From Paucihalobacter sp036825875 (GTDB lineage Bacteria > Bacteroidota > Bacteroidia > Flavobacteriales > Flavobacteriaceae): DNA of 64,000 nt. Positions within the stretch are counted from its first letter, which is position 1; every line of letters begins with the position of its first letter. A program made the translations under genes and the position numbers. The stretch lies in the NCBI RefSeq assembly GCF_036825875.1, contig NZ_DAISXK010000009.1, positions 1 through 64,000 on the forward strand, in the 5' to 3' direction. Shown one piece after another: positions 42,009-50,886 of the stretch. The notes under the pieces were generated by a model. The model was not told the origin of the DNA, ran no database searches, and worked only from the letters and a program-made list of their open reading frames with translations.

Positions 42009-43022
42009 ATGAATCCAATGTATTTTTCATTTATAATCCCAGTTTATAACAGGCCTACAGAAGTTGAAGAGCTTCTAAGTAGTATGACTGAACTTTCTGG
42101 CAATTATAACTTTGAGGTGGTAATTATCGAAGATGGCTCAAATGAATCTTCAAAGCCAGTGGTAGATCAATTTTCACATCTATTAAATATCAGTTACTTC
42201 TTTAAGGAAAATTCGGGGCCTGGTGATTCTCGGAATTATGGAATGAAACGTGCCAAAGGCACTTACTTTATCATTTTGGATTCGGACTGTTTGTTGCCAG
42301 CGAACTATTTATTAGAAGTACACAAAGGACTTCAAGATAATTATGTTGATTGTTTTGGTGGGCCAGACGCGGCGCATGCCTCATTTTCTGCATTGCAGAA
42401 AGCCATTAATTTTGCAATGACCTCATTTATTGCCACTGGTGGTATAAGAGGTGGTAAGAAACAGTTAAATTCTTTTCAACCTCGAAGCTTTAATATGGGC
42501 TTGTCTAAAATTGCCTTTGAAGCCTCTAGCGGATTTGGTAATATTCATCCTGGCGAAGATCCCGAATTAACAATAAGACTTTGGAAACTGGGTTTTAAAA
42601 CAGCTTTATTTCAAGATGCCTATGTATATCATAAACGCCGGATATCATGGCCTAAATTTTATAAGCAAGTTTATAAATTTGGTTTGGTACGTCCAATTCT
42701 AAATAAGCGCTATCCCGAGCATCAAAGCCTGGTTTTTTGGTTTCCAAGCTTGTTTTGTCTGGGTTTTATAATGTCGGTGTTATTGACGATTTTTGGCTTT
42801 TATATCTTTTTTGCCGTCTATTTATTGTATTTTTTCACCGCATTTGTGTTGGCTTTTATTAAAGAACAAAATCTTAAAATAGCCGTTTATGGAATACTGG
42901 CTATAGGAATTCAATTTTTTGGTTACGGCTATGGTTTTTTGAAATCGACATTAATAATGCGCATTTTAAACAAGGCACCGGAACAGCAATTTCCAGAATT
43001 ATTTTTTAAGGTAAATGAATAA
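42009..43022 (+). CDS. Glycosyltransferase family 2, membrane-anchored
   Basis: This GT-A fold glycosyltransferase of about 337 residues has FIIPVYNRPTEVEELLSSMT at the N-terminus, the nucleotide-sugar binding EDGSNE, the D-x-D-like ILDSDCLLP (about 92-100) and a later GEDPELTIRLWKLGF segment carrying the catalytic-base ED. Two or three hydrophobic helices at about 245-310 (LFCLGFIMSVLLTIFGFYIF) anchor it in the membrane. Starts at 42009 or 42018 are both possible; a TTG at 42000 lies within the promoter-like box and is unlikely. The acceptor is unknown. It overlaps the next gene by 8 nt. Confidence 0.9.
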   Translation: MNPMYFSFIIPVYNRPTEVEELLSSMTELSGNYNFEVVIIEDGSNESSKPVVDQFSHLLNISYFFKENSGPGDSRNYGMKRAKGTYFIILDSDCLLPANYLLEVHKGLQDNYVDCFGGPDAAHASFSALQKAINFAMTSFIATGGIRGGKKQLNSFQPRSFNMGLSKIAFEASSGFGNIHPGEDPELTIRLWKLGFKTALFQDAYVYHKRRISWPKFYKQVYKFGLVRPILNKRYPEHQSLVFWFPSLFCLGFIMSVLLTIFGFYIFFAVYLLYFFTAFVLAFIKEQNLKIAVYGILAIGIQFFGYGYGFLKSTLIMRILNKAPEQQFPELFFKVNE

Positions 43023-43977
43023 ACAAAAAAACTATTTTAATATTATCCTAAACAAAAATAAATTTAAAAGTTTCAGCTTTTTTCTGCTATTAGCATTTGT
43101 TTTTTTGATTTTCACAAAGTTGTCAAAAAAATATACTGAAACATTAAACCTTAAACTTGAATTGGTAAATGTACCAGATGATATTTACATCAATCAAGAT
43201 AGTATTTTACCTATTTCGGCAACGGTAAGTACTTTCGGATTTAATTATTTAATACAGCTATTGAAACCTCAAAATATAAGTTTAGATTTTCAAACCATTT
43301 TTTCTGTAGATGGAAATTATGCGTACAGTGCATCGTCAAATATAAAATATCTGATCACTCAAAAGTTAGGTTCTAATACAATGATTGAAACCGTAAAACC
43401 AGACAGCATAACAATTCCATTTTCAAAACTAATTTCAAAAGTGGTACCTATAAAATTGAACAGGCAATTCAGCTTTATACCAGGCTACAATTTGTATGAT
43501 TCCATAGTTATGAAACCAGATAGTGTTAAAATAATAGGCTCATCTATAGCGGTTGATAATGTTGATTTTATTGAAACGAGCGTAATATCTTTAAAGGAAA
43601 TAAAAAGTAATATTAATGTTAAGGCTGATTTGAAATTAAATGAGGGTTCAAATGTTAAACTGTCTAAAGTTCACATAAATGTTACAGCGGAAGTGGAAAA
43701 ATATACTGAAAACATTGTGTCCATTCCTATAGATATTATGGGCTTGCCAAAAGGTGTCAAGATTAATTATTTCCCAAAAACAGTTGATGTTTTATACGAA
43801 GTAGCGTTGAAAGATGCAGCGCGCATCATACCCGAAATGTTTGAAGTAGTTTGCGATTTTAATCAAGTCACTAATAAAAACTTAACAACTTTAAAACCAA
43901 TTTTATATAAATCACCTGACGTTGTTAGAAATCCTCGGATAAAGTTAAACGAGGTTGAATTTATTATAATAGAATAA
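43015..43977 (+). CDS. YbbR-like domain protein
   Basis: This 320-residue protein has an N-terminal transmembrane helix (residues 20-36, FFLLLAFVFLIFTKL). Extracytoplasmic repeats of the YbbR type follow, for example LKLELVNVPDDIYINQDSIL, YNLYDSIVMKPDSVKIIGSS and DIMGLPKGVKINYFPKTVDV. In Firmicutes YbbR (CdaR) regulates the c-di-AMP synthase CdaA and is encoded beside it. No diadenylate cyclase gene lies here, so a regulatory role is only inferred from the family. It overlaps the glycosyltransferase gene by 8 nt and precedes coaE. Confidence 0.83.
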   Translation: MNKQKNYFNIILNKNKFKSFSFFLLLAFVFLIFTKLSKKYTETLNLKLELVNVPDDIYINQDSILPISATVSTFGFNYLIQLLKPQNISLDFQTIFSVDGNYAYSASSNIKYLITQKLGSNTMIETVKPDSITIPFSKLISKVVPIKLNRQFSFIPGYNLYDSIVMKPDSVKIIGSSIAVDNVDFIETSVISLKEIKSNINVKADLKLNEGSNVKLSKVHINVTAEVEKYTENIVSIPIDIMGLPKGVKINYFPKTVDVLYEVALKDAARIIPEMFEVVCDFNQVTNKNLTTLKPILYKSPDVVRNPRIKLNEVEFIIIE

Positions 43978-44098
43978 AACTAATACTGATAAAATTTAAT
44001 GAACTACATTATTATTAAGCTACCTAAAAATCAAGGTTAAGCTACTTATGAGCAGACTTTTTAGAAGACTAACACAATGACGGTAATAAATATTTAAC

Positions 44099-44683
44099 AT
44101 GAAAATAGTAGGTATTACAGGAGGTATAGGTAGCGGTAAAACTACAGTTGCAAAGATGTTTAAGTCTTTAGGGATTCCCATTTATATAGCAGATGACGAA
44201 GCTAAGAAATTGATGAATTCTTCTAAAGTTATCAGAAAAAAGTTAATTGCCTTATTAGGTGAATCATCTTACACCGAAAATGGTTTGAACAAATCTTATA
44301 TTTCGTCGCGAATTTTTAAAAATAAAGAACTTCTCACTAAAATCAATGCCATTGTACATCCAAAGGTTAAAACGCATTTTGAGCGGTGGCTTAAAAAGCA
44401 AAATACACCTTATATATTAAAAGAAGCAGCCATAATTTTCGAAAATAATTTACAAGCGCAATACGATTTAATTATTATTGTAACTGCCGATACTGAAGCC
44501 AGAGTTAATCGCGTTATGAAGCGGGATGGTAGCGACCGAAAAAAGGTGATGTCCGTTATAGAAAATCAGCTTACTGATGAAGTGAAAATTTCAAAATCTG
44601 ACTATGTGATTTTCAATAATGATTTAGAAAAAACTAAAATACAGGTTGCTGAAATTCATTCCAAAATCTTAAAAAAGCGATGA
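44099..44683 (+). CDS. coaE: Dephospho-CoA kinase
   Basis: CoaE phosphorylates the 3'-hydroxyl of the ribose of dephospho-CoA, the last step of CoA synthesis. The 194-residue protein starts with the P-loop VGITGGIGSGKTTVAKMF and has the family motifs YIADDEAKKLM, NAIVHPKV and VNRVMKRDGSD. coaBC of the same pathway lies 12 kb upstream on the same strand. A gap of 121 nt separates it from the YbbR-like gene. Confidence 0.97.
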   Translation: MKIVGITGGIGSGKTTVAKMFKSLGIPIYIADDEAKKLMNSSKVIRKKLIALLGESSYTENGLNKSYISSRIFKNKELLTKINAIVHPKVKTHFERWLKKQNTPYILKEAAIIFENNLQAQYDLIIIVTADTEARVNRVMKRDGSDRKKVMSVIENQLTDEVKISKSDYVIFNNDLEKTKIQVAEIHSKILKKR

Positions 44684-44750
44684 AACCAACAAATTTTAAC
44701 ATTTTTGTTAATGTAAGGTTAAATGGTCAAATCTCTAAATGTTAAAATAC

Positions 44751-44758
44751 TAACTTTG
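44751..44758 (+). promoter_or_regulatory. Promoter -7 box of two-component operon (near-leaderless)
   Basis: TAACTTTG matches TAnnTTTG and ends 4 nt before the GTG start of the histidine kinase gene. A transcript from it would have practically no leader. Confidence 0.5.
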
Positions 44759-44762
44759 AACA

Positions 44763-46334
44763 GTGGGTAAGAAGTTTTTCATCATGTTGGTTGTTTTGAT
44801 GAGCCTATCGCTCATCGGTATTATCTTTGTACAAGCATTTTTTATCGATAATAGTTTAGATAATGAAGAGAAACAATTTACCCTTAATGTAAAACGTTCT
44901 TTAAGTGTTGTTTCAAAGGCAATAGAAGACAAGGAATTTGAGTATTACTATTCCAAAATTAGTGAATTGATAAGATCTGGCGGAGAGTCTGATACTATTC
45001 GCTTAAGAGAAATGCTGGTTAAATTTAGAGATGAAGATAGGAATGAAACAACCGTTTACAGGAATATAATTTCTGAAGAGAGTTTTAAAGTACCCTCATT
45101 GTTCTTTGAAATAGGTATAGACAGTATAAGCGTGAGCCGTTTGTTTAACCGTCGTGAAACCATGGTTTTTAATGAAAATTCCTTGGATGGTAATCATAGT
45201 ATCAAACCTGAGGAAACCATTATTGAGTATTCAACTCTAGATGAAATTCAAAGAAAGTTATTAGAACAAGGATATAGAGATTATTACAAAAATTTCCCTA
45301 TTTACAAAAGAATTGAAAAGGAGTACGTAAGAGAACTGTTGTCAAATGAGATCAAAGCAGAAGGTATTGGTATTGATTTTGAATTTGCAATTTACGATCG
45401 GGATTTGGCCACTAAGGTTCAATCGGTAAATTTCGAAATGAATACAACTTCTAATTATGGCGTTCCCATATTTTTAGATAATAATAACCAGAGTAATTAT
45501 AAATTATTCGTCAATTTTCCCGAGCGTACAAAATTTTTGTTTTCGAACATATTATGGCTAATAGGGCTTTCAATTTTATTTACGGCTATTATTATAGTAG
45601 CGTATTCAAATGCTATTTATCAGTTAATCAAACAACGTCAGATTTCGCAAATAAAAACTGATTTCATTAATAACATGACGCATGAGTTCAAAACGCCGAT
45701 AGCAACTATAAATCTGGCTTTAGACGCCATTAGAAACCCTAAAATTATTGATGATAAAGAAAAGGTTTTGCGTTATTTGGGTATGATAAAGGAGGAAAAC
45801 AAGCGAATGCATGCTCAAGTAGAAAATGTATTGCGTATATCCAAATTAGAAAAAAACGAATTAAACATTAGTAAGGAACGTGTTAAGTTACACGAATTGA
45901 TTGAAACAGCCGTTGCGCATGTGGAATTAATAGTGGAAGACCGAAAAGGTTATGTTAAGCTACATTTAAATGCACAAAAATCATCAGTTTTAGCGAACGA
46001 TACACATTTTACGAATGTTATAGTTAATATATTAGACAATGCCATTAAATACACCGAAGGCGAGCCAGAGATTGATATTTACACCGAAAATGTAGGCAAT
46101 AATATCCTTTTAAAAATTGCCGATAAAGGTGCCGGCATGACAAAACTAGTGCAAAAACGGGTGTTTGAAAAATTTTATAGAGAACACACCGGAAATGTAC
46201 ACAATGTAAAAGGCCATGGATTAGGTTTGGCTTATGTAAAAAGAATGGTAGAAGACCATCAAGGTCATGTATCTGTTGAAAGTGAAAAAGGAAAAGGTAG
46301 TATCTTTACAATAAAACTACCACTAATATCATAA
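44763..46334 (+). CDS. Sensor histidine kinase (RprX-like), GTG start
   Basis: This 523-residue membrane-bound sensor kinase starts at GTG 44763, directly before the basic residues and first transmembrane helix (about 6-28, FFIMLVVLMSLSLIGIIFV). An extracytoplasmic sensor region of about 230 residues is bounded by a second helix (about 259-281). The HisKA domain has the phospho-acceptor His307 in NNMTHEFKTPIATINLAL. The ATPase domain has NVIVNILDNAIKYTEG (N box), DKGAGMT (G1) and GHGLGLAYVKRMV (G2). It pairs with the response regulator that follows 5 nt later. The signal sensed is not known. Confidence 0.95.
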   Translation: MGKKFFIMLVVLMSLSLIGIIFVQAFFIDNSLDNEEKQFTLNVKRSLSVVSKAIEDKEFEYYYSKISELIRSGGESDTIRLREMLVKFRDEDRNETTVYRNIISEESFKVPSLFFEIGIDSISVSRLFNRRETMVFNENSLDGNHSIKPEETIIEYSTLDEIQRKLLEQGYRDYYKNFPIYKRIEKEYVRELLSNEIKAEGIGIDFEFAIYDRDLATKVQSVNFEMNTTSNYGVPIFLDNNNQSNYKLFVNFPERTKFLFSNILWLIGLSILFTAIIIVAYSNAIYQLIKQRQISQIKTDFINNMTHEFKTPIATINLALDAIRNPKIIDDKEKVLRYLGMIKEENKRMHAQVENVLRISKLEKNELNISKERVKLHELIETAVAHVELIVEDRKGYVKLHLNAQKSSVLANDTHFTNVIVNILDNAIKYTEGEPEIDIYTENVGNNILLKIADKGAGMTKLVQKRVFEKFYREHTGNVHNVKGHGLGLAYVKRMVEDHQGHVSVESEKGKGSIFTIKLPLIS

Positions 46335-46339
46335 AAATT

Positions 46340-47047
46340 ATGGAAGAAGTAAATAAAAGAATTTTGCTGGTAGAAGACGATCCAAACTTTGGAACCGTAC
46401 TTAAAGACTATCTAAATATGAACAACTACGACGTAGTTCATGCTAAAAACGGTATGGAAGGATTTGAAAAGTTTAAAAAAGACGATTTCGATTTATGCAT
46501 ACTGGATGTTATGATGCCTTATAAAGATGGCTTCACCTTGGCAAAAGAAATTAGAGAAAAAAATGCTGATGTACCAATTATCTTTCTTACAGCCAAGGCT
46601 ATGAAGGACGATGTACTTAAGGGTTACAAAGTTGGTGCAGACGATTATCTTAACAAACCTTTTGATAGTGAAGTATTGCTTATGAAAATTAAGGCAATTA
46701 TTCAAAGAAAAGCTACTGATACTGTGGCAGACAGCAAACAATTTGAATTTAAAATTGGAAGATTCGATCTGAATTCTAAATTGCGTTTCCTAAAGTTTGA
46801 TGGTAAAGATCCTATTAAATTATCACCTAAAGAAAATGATTTGTTACGCCTATTGGCCTTACATGAAAACGATTTAATGCCACGTGAATTAGCCTTAACC
46901 AAAATTTGGAGAGATGACAACTATTTCACGTCTAGAAGTATGGACGTTTATATAGCTAAGTTGCGAAAGTATTTAAAACTAGATCCAAACGTTGAAATCT
47001 TAAACATTCATGGCGAAGGATTTAGATTGGTGATTAACAAAGACTAA
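46340..47047 (+). CDS. OmpR-family response regulator (RprY-like)
   Basis: This 235-residue two-domain regulator has a receiver domain (1-120) with the acidic pocket LLVEDDP, the phosphorylated Asp56 in CILDVMMPYKDG and the conserved lysine in FLTAKAM. The C-terminal winged-helix DNA-binding domain (about 135-232) has LSPKENDLLRLLALHEND and SRSMDVYIAKLRKYLK. It is the partner of the upstream kinase. Target genes cannot be read from this window. A terminator hairpin follows 20 nt after its stop. Confidence 0.96.
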   Translation: MEEVNKRILLVEDDPNFGTVLKDYLNMNNYDVVHAKNGMEGFEKFKKDDFDLCILDVMMPYKDGFTLAKEIREKNADVPIIFLTAKAMKDDVLKGYKVGADDYLNKPFDSEVLLMKIKAIIQRKATDTVADSKQFEFKIGRFDLNSKLRFLKFDGKDPIKLSPKENDLLRLLALHENDLMPRELALTKIWRDDNYFTSRSMDVYIAKLRKYLKLDPNVEILNIHGEGFRLVINKD

Positions 47048-47067
47048 ATATTATTATCAATAGTTTG

Positions 47068-47093
47068 AAAATCCGATTGAAAAATCGGATTTT
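47068..47093. terminator. Bidirectional terminator between response regulator gene and miaA
   Basis: An 11-bp perfect stem AAAATCCGATT/AATCGGATTTT has a GAAA tetraloop and a T7 tract on the plus strand and an A/T-rich arm on the other side. It lies between two convergent genes and can serve both. Confidence 0.88.
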
Positions 47094-47101
47094 TTTGTGG
47101 C

Positions 47102-48010
47102 TTATTTAGTCATTTTATTTTCGATATATTCGATAATATCTTCGGTTGAAGTCTTATAATGAAACCATTGAATACTTTCATCTTTTTTAAACCAAGTCAT
47201 TTGACGCTTCGCGAATCGCCGACTGTTTTTTTTAATTTCAGAAATGGCAAAGTCTAAACTATATTCGCCTTCCAAATAAGCAAAAATCTCTTTATAGCCA
47301 ACCGTATTTAAGGCATTTAAATGTTTGAAAGTGAACAAAGAAGTAGCTTCTTCAACTAAACCTGCCGCAACCATATCATCAACGCGTTGGTTGATGCGAT
47401 TGTAAATTTCTTCCCTATCAGCCGTGAGTCCGATTTTTATTATATCAAAATCTCTTTTGGTGTTGGAAGTTTTTAAAAATGAAGAATAGGGTTTTCCTGT
47501 ACCGATACAAATTTCTAAAGCGCGAATTATACGATGCGGATTATCAATTGATATTTGATCAAATATAGTTTTATCAAGGATTTCAAGCTGTTTTTGCAAG
47601 CTTTCTAAACCTTGTTTTTCGAGCTTTTGATTTAATTCAACTCTTATATTAGGATCGATGTCAGGAAAATCGTCGAGGCCTTTTATCACAGCGTCTATGT
47701 ATAATCCCGAACCGCCAACCATAATCATTAAAGGATTTTTATTGAATTTTTCATTTAGTAAAGAAATGGCATCTCTTTCAAAAGCACCAACATTGTAGTT
47801 GTCATTGATGGATTTATGATGAATAAAATGATGTTTTGCTGATGCTAACTCTCCTGGTGATGGCGCTGCAGTTCCAATAGACAATTCTTTAAAAAATTGC
47901 CTAGAATCTGCCGAAATAATTTCAGTAGTAAAATGCTGTGCAAGTTTGATGCTTAAGGCGGTTTTTCCTATGGCTGTTGGACCAAGAACACATATCAGGA
48001 ACCTAGTCAT
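47102..48010 (-). CDS. miaA: tRNA dimethylallyltransferase
   Basis: MiaA transfers a dimethylallyl group to N6 of A37 in tRNAs reading codons that begin with U. The 302-residue protein begins with the P-loop CVLGPTAIGKTALSIKLA, followed by SADSRQFF, the substrate loop HHFIHHKSINDNYNVGAFE and the family signature VGGSGLYIDAVIKGLDD. ESLQKQLEIL and DNPHRIIRALEI are also characteristic, as is QMTWFKKDESIQWFHY at the C-terminus. It overlaps the upstream potassium-channel gene by 8 nt. Confidence 0.97.
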   Translation of the reverse strand: MTRFLICVLGPTAIGKTALSIKLAQHFTTEIISADSRQFFKELSIGTAAPSPGELASAKHHFIHHKSINDNYNVGAFERDAISLLNEKFNKNPLMIMVGGSGLYIDAVIKGLDDFPDIDPNIRVELNQKLEKQGLESLQKQLEILDKTIFDQISIDNPHRIIRALEICIGTGKPYSSFLKTSNTKRDFDIIKIGLTADREEIYNRINQRVDDMVAAGLVEEATSLFTFKHLNALNTVGYKEIFAYLEGEYSLDFAISEIKKNSRRFAKRQMTWFKKDESIQWFHYKTSTEDIIEYIENKMTK

Positions 48011-48836
48011 TACTTAACTTTTCACCACATTTTCTGCAATAATTTGAATCGGATATAATAATGTCGGTGCCACAAGATTTGCAAGCCTCACCATGATTTG
48101 GTGCTATGGATTTGTTTGAAGAAACGTATTCCGCAGAAATAATACCTGTTGGAACCGCAATAATACCATAACCAATTATCATAATTAAGGTGGCCAGCAT
48201 TTGTCCCAAAGCGGTTTGCGGCGTAATATCTCCAAAACCTACCGTAGTTAAAGTTACGATACACCAGTATATACTTTGCGGAATACTTTTAAAGCCATTA
48301 TCGGGTCCTTCAATTAAATACATGATGGTACCTAAGATGATAGATATAATAAATACAAAAAATATGAAAATAAATATTTTAGACCGACTTTGTTTAAGGG
48401 CACGTGTTAGATTATTAGCCTCTCCAACAAATCTAATGAGTTTTAAAATTCTAAACACTCTTAGCAGGCGTAAGGCTCTAAAAACAGTTAAGAATTGAGA
48501 TTCCATTATAAAAAGCGCAAGGTATTTTGGAATGGTAGATAATAAATCAACTATACCATAAAAGCTTAAAATATAATTTTTTGGTTTTGTGACACAAATA
48601 ACACGGAGAATGTATTCAATGGTAAATAGTATAGTGATGATCCATTCTGAAATATTAAAAAAATCATGATATTGATTGTCAAAAGATTTCACACTTTCTA
48701 GCATCACAATAATGATACTGTAAACAATGGCAATTAATAAAATAACATCAAACAATTTACCAGCTGGGGTATGTGTTCCGTAAATAACTTCATGAATTTT
48801 TGCTCTCCATCCGGGCCGTGCAGTTGTGCTACTCAT
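48003..48836 (-). CDS. Kv-like voltage-gated potassium channel with C-terminal zinc ribbon
   Basis: This 277-residue six-helix ion channel has helices S1-S3, a basic S4 voltage-sensor helix FRALRLLRVFRILKLIRFVG (about 119-138) with Arg/Lys at every third position, and a pore with the potassium selectivity filter TLTTVGFGD (about 195-203). The last ~28 residues carry two CxxC pairs (Cys252, Cys255, Cys267, Cys270: CKSCG and CRKCG), which can form a zinc ribbon in the cytosol. The channel would move K+ across the inner membrane in response to membrane potential. It overlaps miaA by 8 nt and is probably cotranscribed with it. Confidence 0.92.
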   Translation of the reverse strand: MSSTTARPGWRAKIHEVIYGTHTPAGKLFDVILLIAIVYSIIIVMLESVKSFDNQYHDFFNISEWIITILFTIEYILRVICVTKPKNYILSFYGIVDLLSTIPKYLALFIMESQFLTVFRALRLLRVFRILKLIRFVGEANNLTRALKQSRSKIFIFIFFVFIISIILGTIMYLIEGPDNGFKSIPQSIYWCIVTLTTVGFGDITPQTALGQMLATLIMIIGYGIIAVPTGIISAEYVSSNKSIAPNHGEACKSCGTDIIISDSNYCRKCGEKLSND

Positions 48837-48902
48837 ACTTTAAATGAATAATTACTTATGTAAATATAAACAATGATAGATTAACCTTGCCTGAAAGCTA
48901 AT

Positions 48903-50855
48903 TTATTTCTTTCGAAGTAATATAAAACTGTTATCACTAATATTTAAAATTTCACTCATATATTCTTTCAAATATGGATAATATTCAGAAGGATATAAGG
49001 CGTCACTAAAATTAAATTTGTAATAGATAGAAATTTGTTCTTCTGTCGCATCTAATTTAAAAATCAAGGAACCTTTACCATCGGGCAGTGAGATATTTTT
49101 ATCCTTTGGAAGCTCTTCTACCTGATATAGATCATTAAGATTTAATCTTATATTAAATAAGAATGCCGATTTATACCCAAAATCGATTGGATACGAACGG
49201 TTTTGTAGTTTAAATGGGTTGCTGGATATAAACTTAAAAAAAATGGGATTAAGATATATTTTATCACCAATTGCATCAAGCTCCCACTCAATTTCTACAT
49301 CTTCTTTAAACATAAATGAATTTTTATCTGAGTCTATAACATGATGATTTTTAAAGTTAAAATTATCAAGTTTATTATCTAAATTTTCCACGTATTGTGT
49401 AGGATTATTATAATACGATTTTTTAACAGATAGCGCATTGTATCCAGTACTAGTAGTATTTAGTTTTCCAACCATAGTTTTCTCATCAACAAATTCTAAT
49501 TCTGCTTTATACTGCGTAGTGGTTGTTTTACTCGGTTCTATATCTATCCAATAACTACCATGCTTAAAATCTAACGCACGTCCATATTGATTTAAACACT
49601 TAAATGGCAATTGGCCAAAAGCTAAAAAAGGGTCGGTTGCATCTAAAAGATAAGATTTGCCATTAATTTTAAGTAGCACAATTAAATAATTGAAATCAGT
49701 TATAACAGGGTGAATTTTTGTTGGAAAGCCGTTGTCACGAGTAGAGGTTAATACGGGATAAGCTTCTAAATCATTACTAATTAATATGTTGTGGAGCAGC
49801 ATATTGATTTCGGTAGCCGTGCCTGATTTTTCAGAAATTAAATTTTTCATTGATTCTTCGTAATTCCTGTTTTTATTATTCCAGGTGTAATTATCTTGAA
49901 TGTAGATTAAAATTTGTTCAGCTTTCTCAATTGGACTTGTAATATTTGAAATACTTTCTGGAAGCATCTTTACGTAGGATGAAGCGGCCTTTAATTGTCC
50001 TCCTAAATTAGGAGATGATCTAAATTCTTTATCCGCTGTGTCCCAAGTTTTAGCAAAATTTTTCACACCACCAGTAAAGTCTCTCATGGTTTTTAACTCG
50101 TATTCAATTCGGGATCGATAATTGTCAACGGTTGTCATATAATCTTCTGAAATAAAAGCTGGTATGTCTCGCATTATAAATCGGGAAGTAGCACAATCGG
50201 CAGATGCACCTCTTCCAGTTTCTAAACAACGATATTCCAAATCTTGTTCATGAGATTCAAGCTTTAGACTTCCAACCAATTTAATGTGATAGTCATAATT
50301 GCCTGGTATACTCGTGTTATATTCGCTGTAAAGCTTGGGTATATTTTCTTGAAAACTCCATGGATAATATTTTGTTATATAGGGAGATGTTTTTAAATAA
50401 CTGTAAACAATTACAGAACCTTGTTTTACATTTGGCAACAAAATTTTTGTAATGTTATAACGTTCATTATATTTTTCTGTAAATATTTGATTATTAAGTA
50501 AAGGCGTATTTTCAATATTGCCATTTACTAAATTGTAGGTAGCGCCATTAATATTTGAAATTTCTTCCTTATTGCCATCAACATAAAGGGGTATTTGTAT
50601 ATTGGCTCTATTTAATCCTTCCTTGGTTAAAATTTTCAGTTTTACCTTAATTTCAGTTTTTAGCCTGAACGATTCTTTGTCTACGTAGCTCTTCCCATAT
50701 TCATATAAAACCAATGCATTAGCAAGGGAATCTTTGTCGTAGGTGTTAATTTTTAGATCAGCTATGCTTACTAATAAGCTATTGGAGTTAAATGTATTTT
50801 GACTAAAGACAGTCATTTTTAATATTAAAAATGACACTGCTAAAATATATTTCAT
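48903..50855 (-). CDS. DUF3857 and transglutaminase-fold protein, exported
   Basis: This exported 650-residue protein has a signal peptide (1-19, ending VFSQ). A DUF3857 region (about 60-230; ANIQIPLYVDGNKEEISNIN, TKYYPWSFQENIPKLYSEYN) comes next. A transglutaminase-like fold at about 300-410 then follows (KAEQILIYIQDNYTW, SYLLDATDPFLAFGQLP). Where papain-like transglutaminases have the catalytic cysteine, this protein reads EKSGTATEINMLLHN, with Thr in place of Cys, so it probably lacks that activity. Bacteroidota encode many such proteins with unknown roles, possibly in binding extracytoplasmic peptides. The gene stands alone on the minus strand. Confidence 0.87.
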   Translation of the reverse strand: MKYILAVSFLILKMTVFSQNTFNSNSLLVSIADLKINTYDKDSLANALVLYEYGKSYVDKESFRLKTEIKVKLKILTKEGLNRANIQIPLYVDGNKEEISNINGATYNLVNGNIENTPLLNNQIFTEKYNERYNITKILLPNVKQGSVIVYSYLKTSPYITKYYPWSFQENIPKLYSEYNTSIPGNYDYHIKLVGSLKLESHEQDLEYRCLETGRGASADCATSRFIMRDIPAFISEDYMTTVDNYRSRIEYELKTMRDFTGGVKNFAKTWDTADKEFRSSPNLGGQLKAASSYVKMLPESISNITSPIEKAEQILIYIQDNYTWNNKNRNYEESMKNLISEKSGTATEINMLLHNILISNDLEAYPVLTSTRDNGFPTKIHPVITDFNYLIVLLKINGKSYLLDATDPFLAFGQLPFKCLNQYGRALDFKHGSYWIDIEPSKTTTTQYKAELEFVDEKTMVGKLNTTSTGYNALSVKKSYYNNPTQYVENLDNKLDNFNFKNHHVIDSDKNSFMFKEDVEIEWELDAIGDKIYLNPIFFKFISSNPFKLQNRSYPIDFGYKSAFLFNIRLNLNDLYQVEELPKDKNISLPDGKGSLIFKLDATEEQISIYYKFNFSDALYPSEYYPYLKEYMSEILNISDNSFILLRKK

Positions 50856-50886
50856 GTAGATATAATTATATTTTTCTTAAAAGTTA

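Noticed and set aside
43978..44098. Hidden gene or RNA between the YbbR-like gene and coaE
   Set aside because: The 121-nt gap has no open frame, no strong hairpin and no promoter match.
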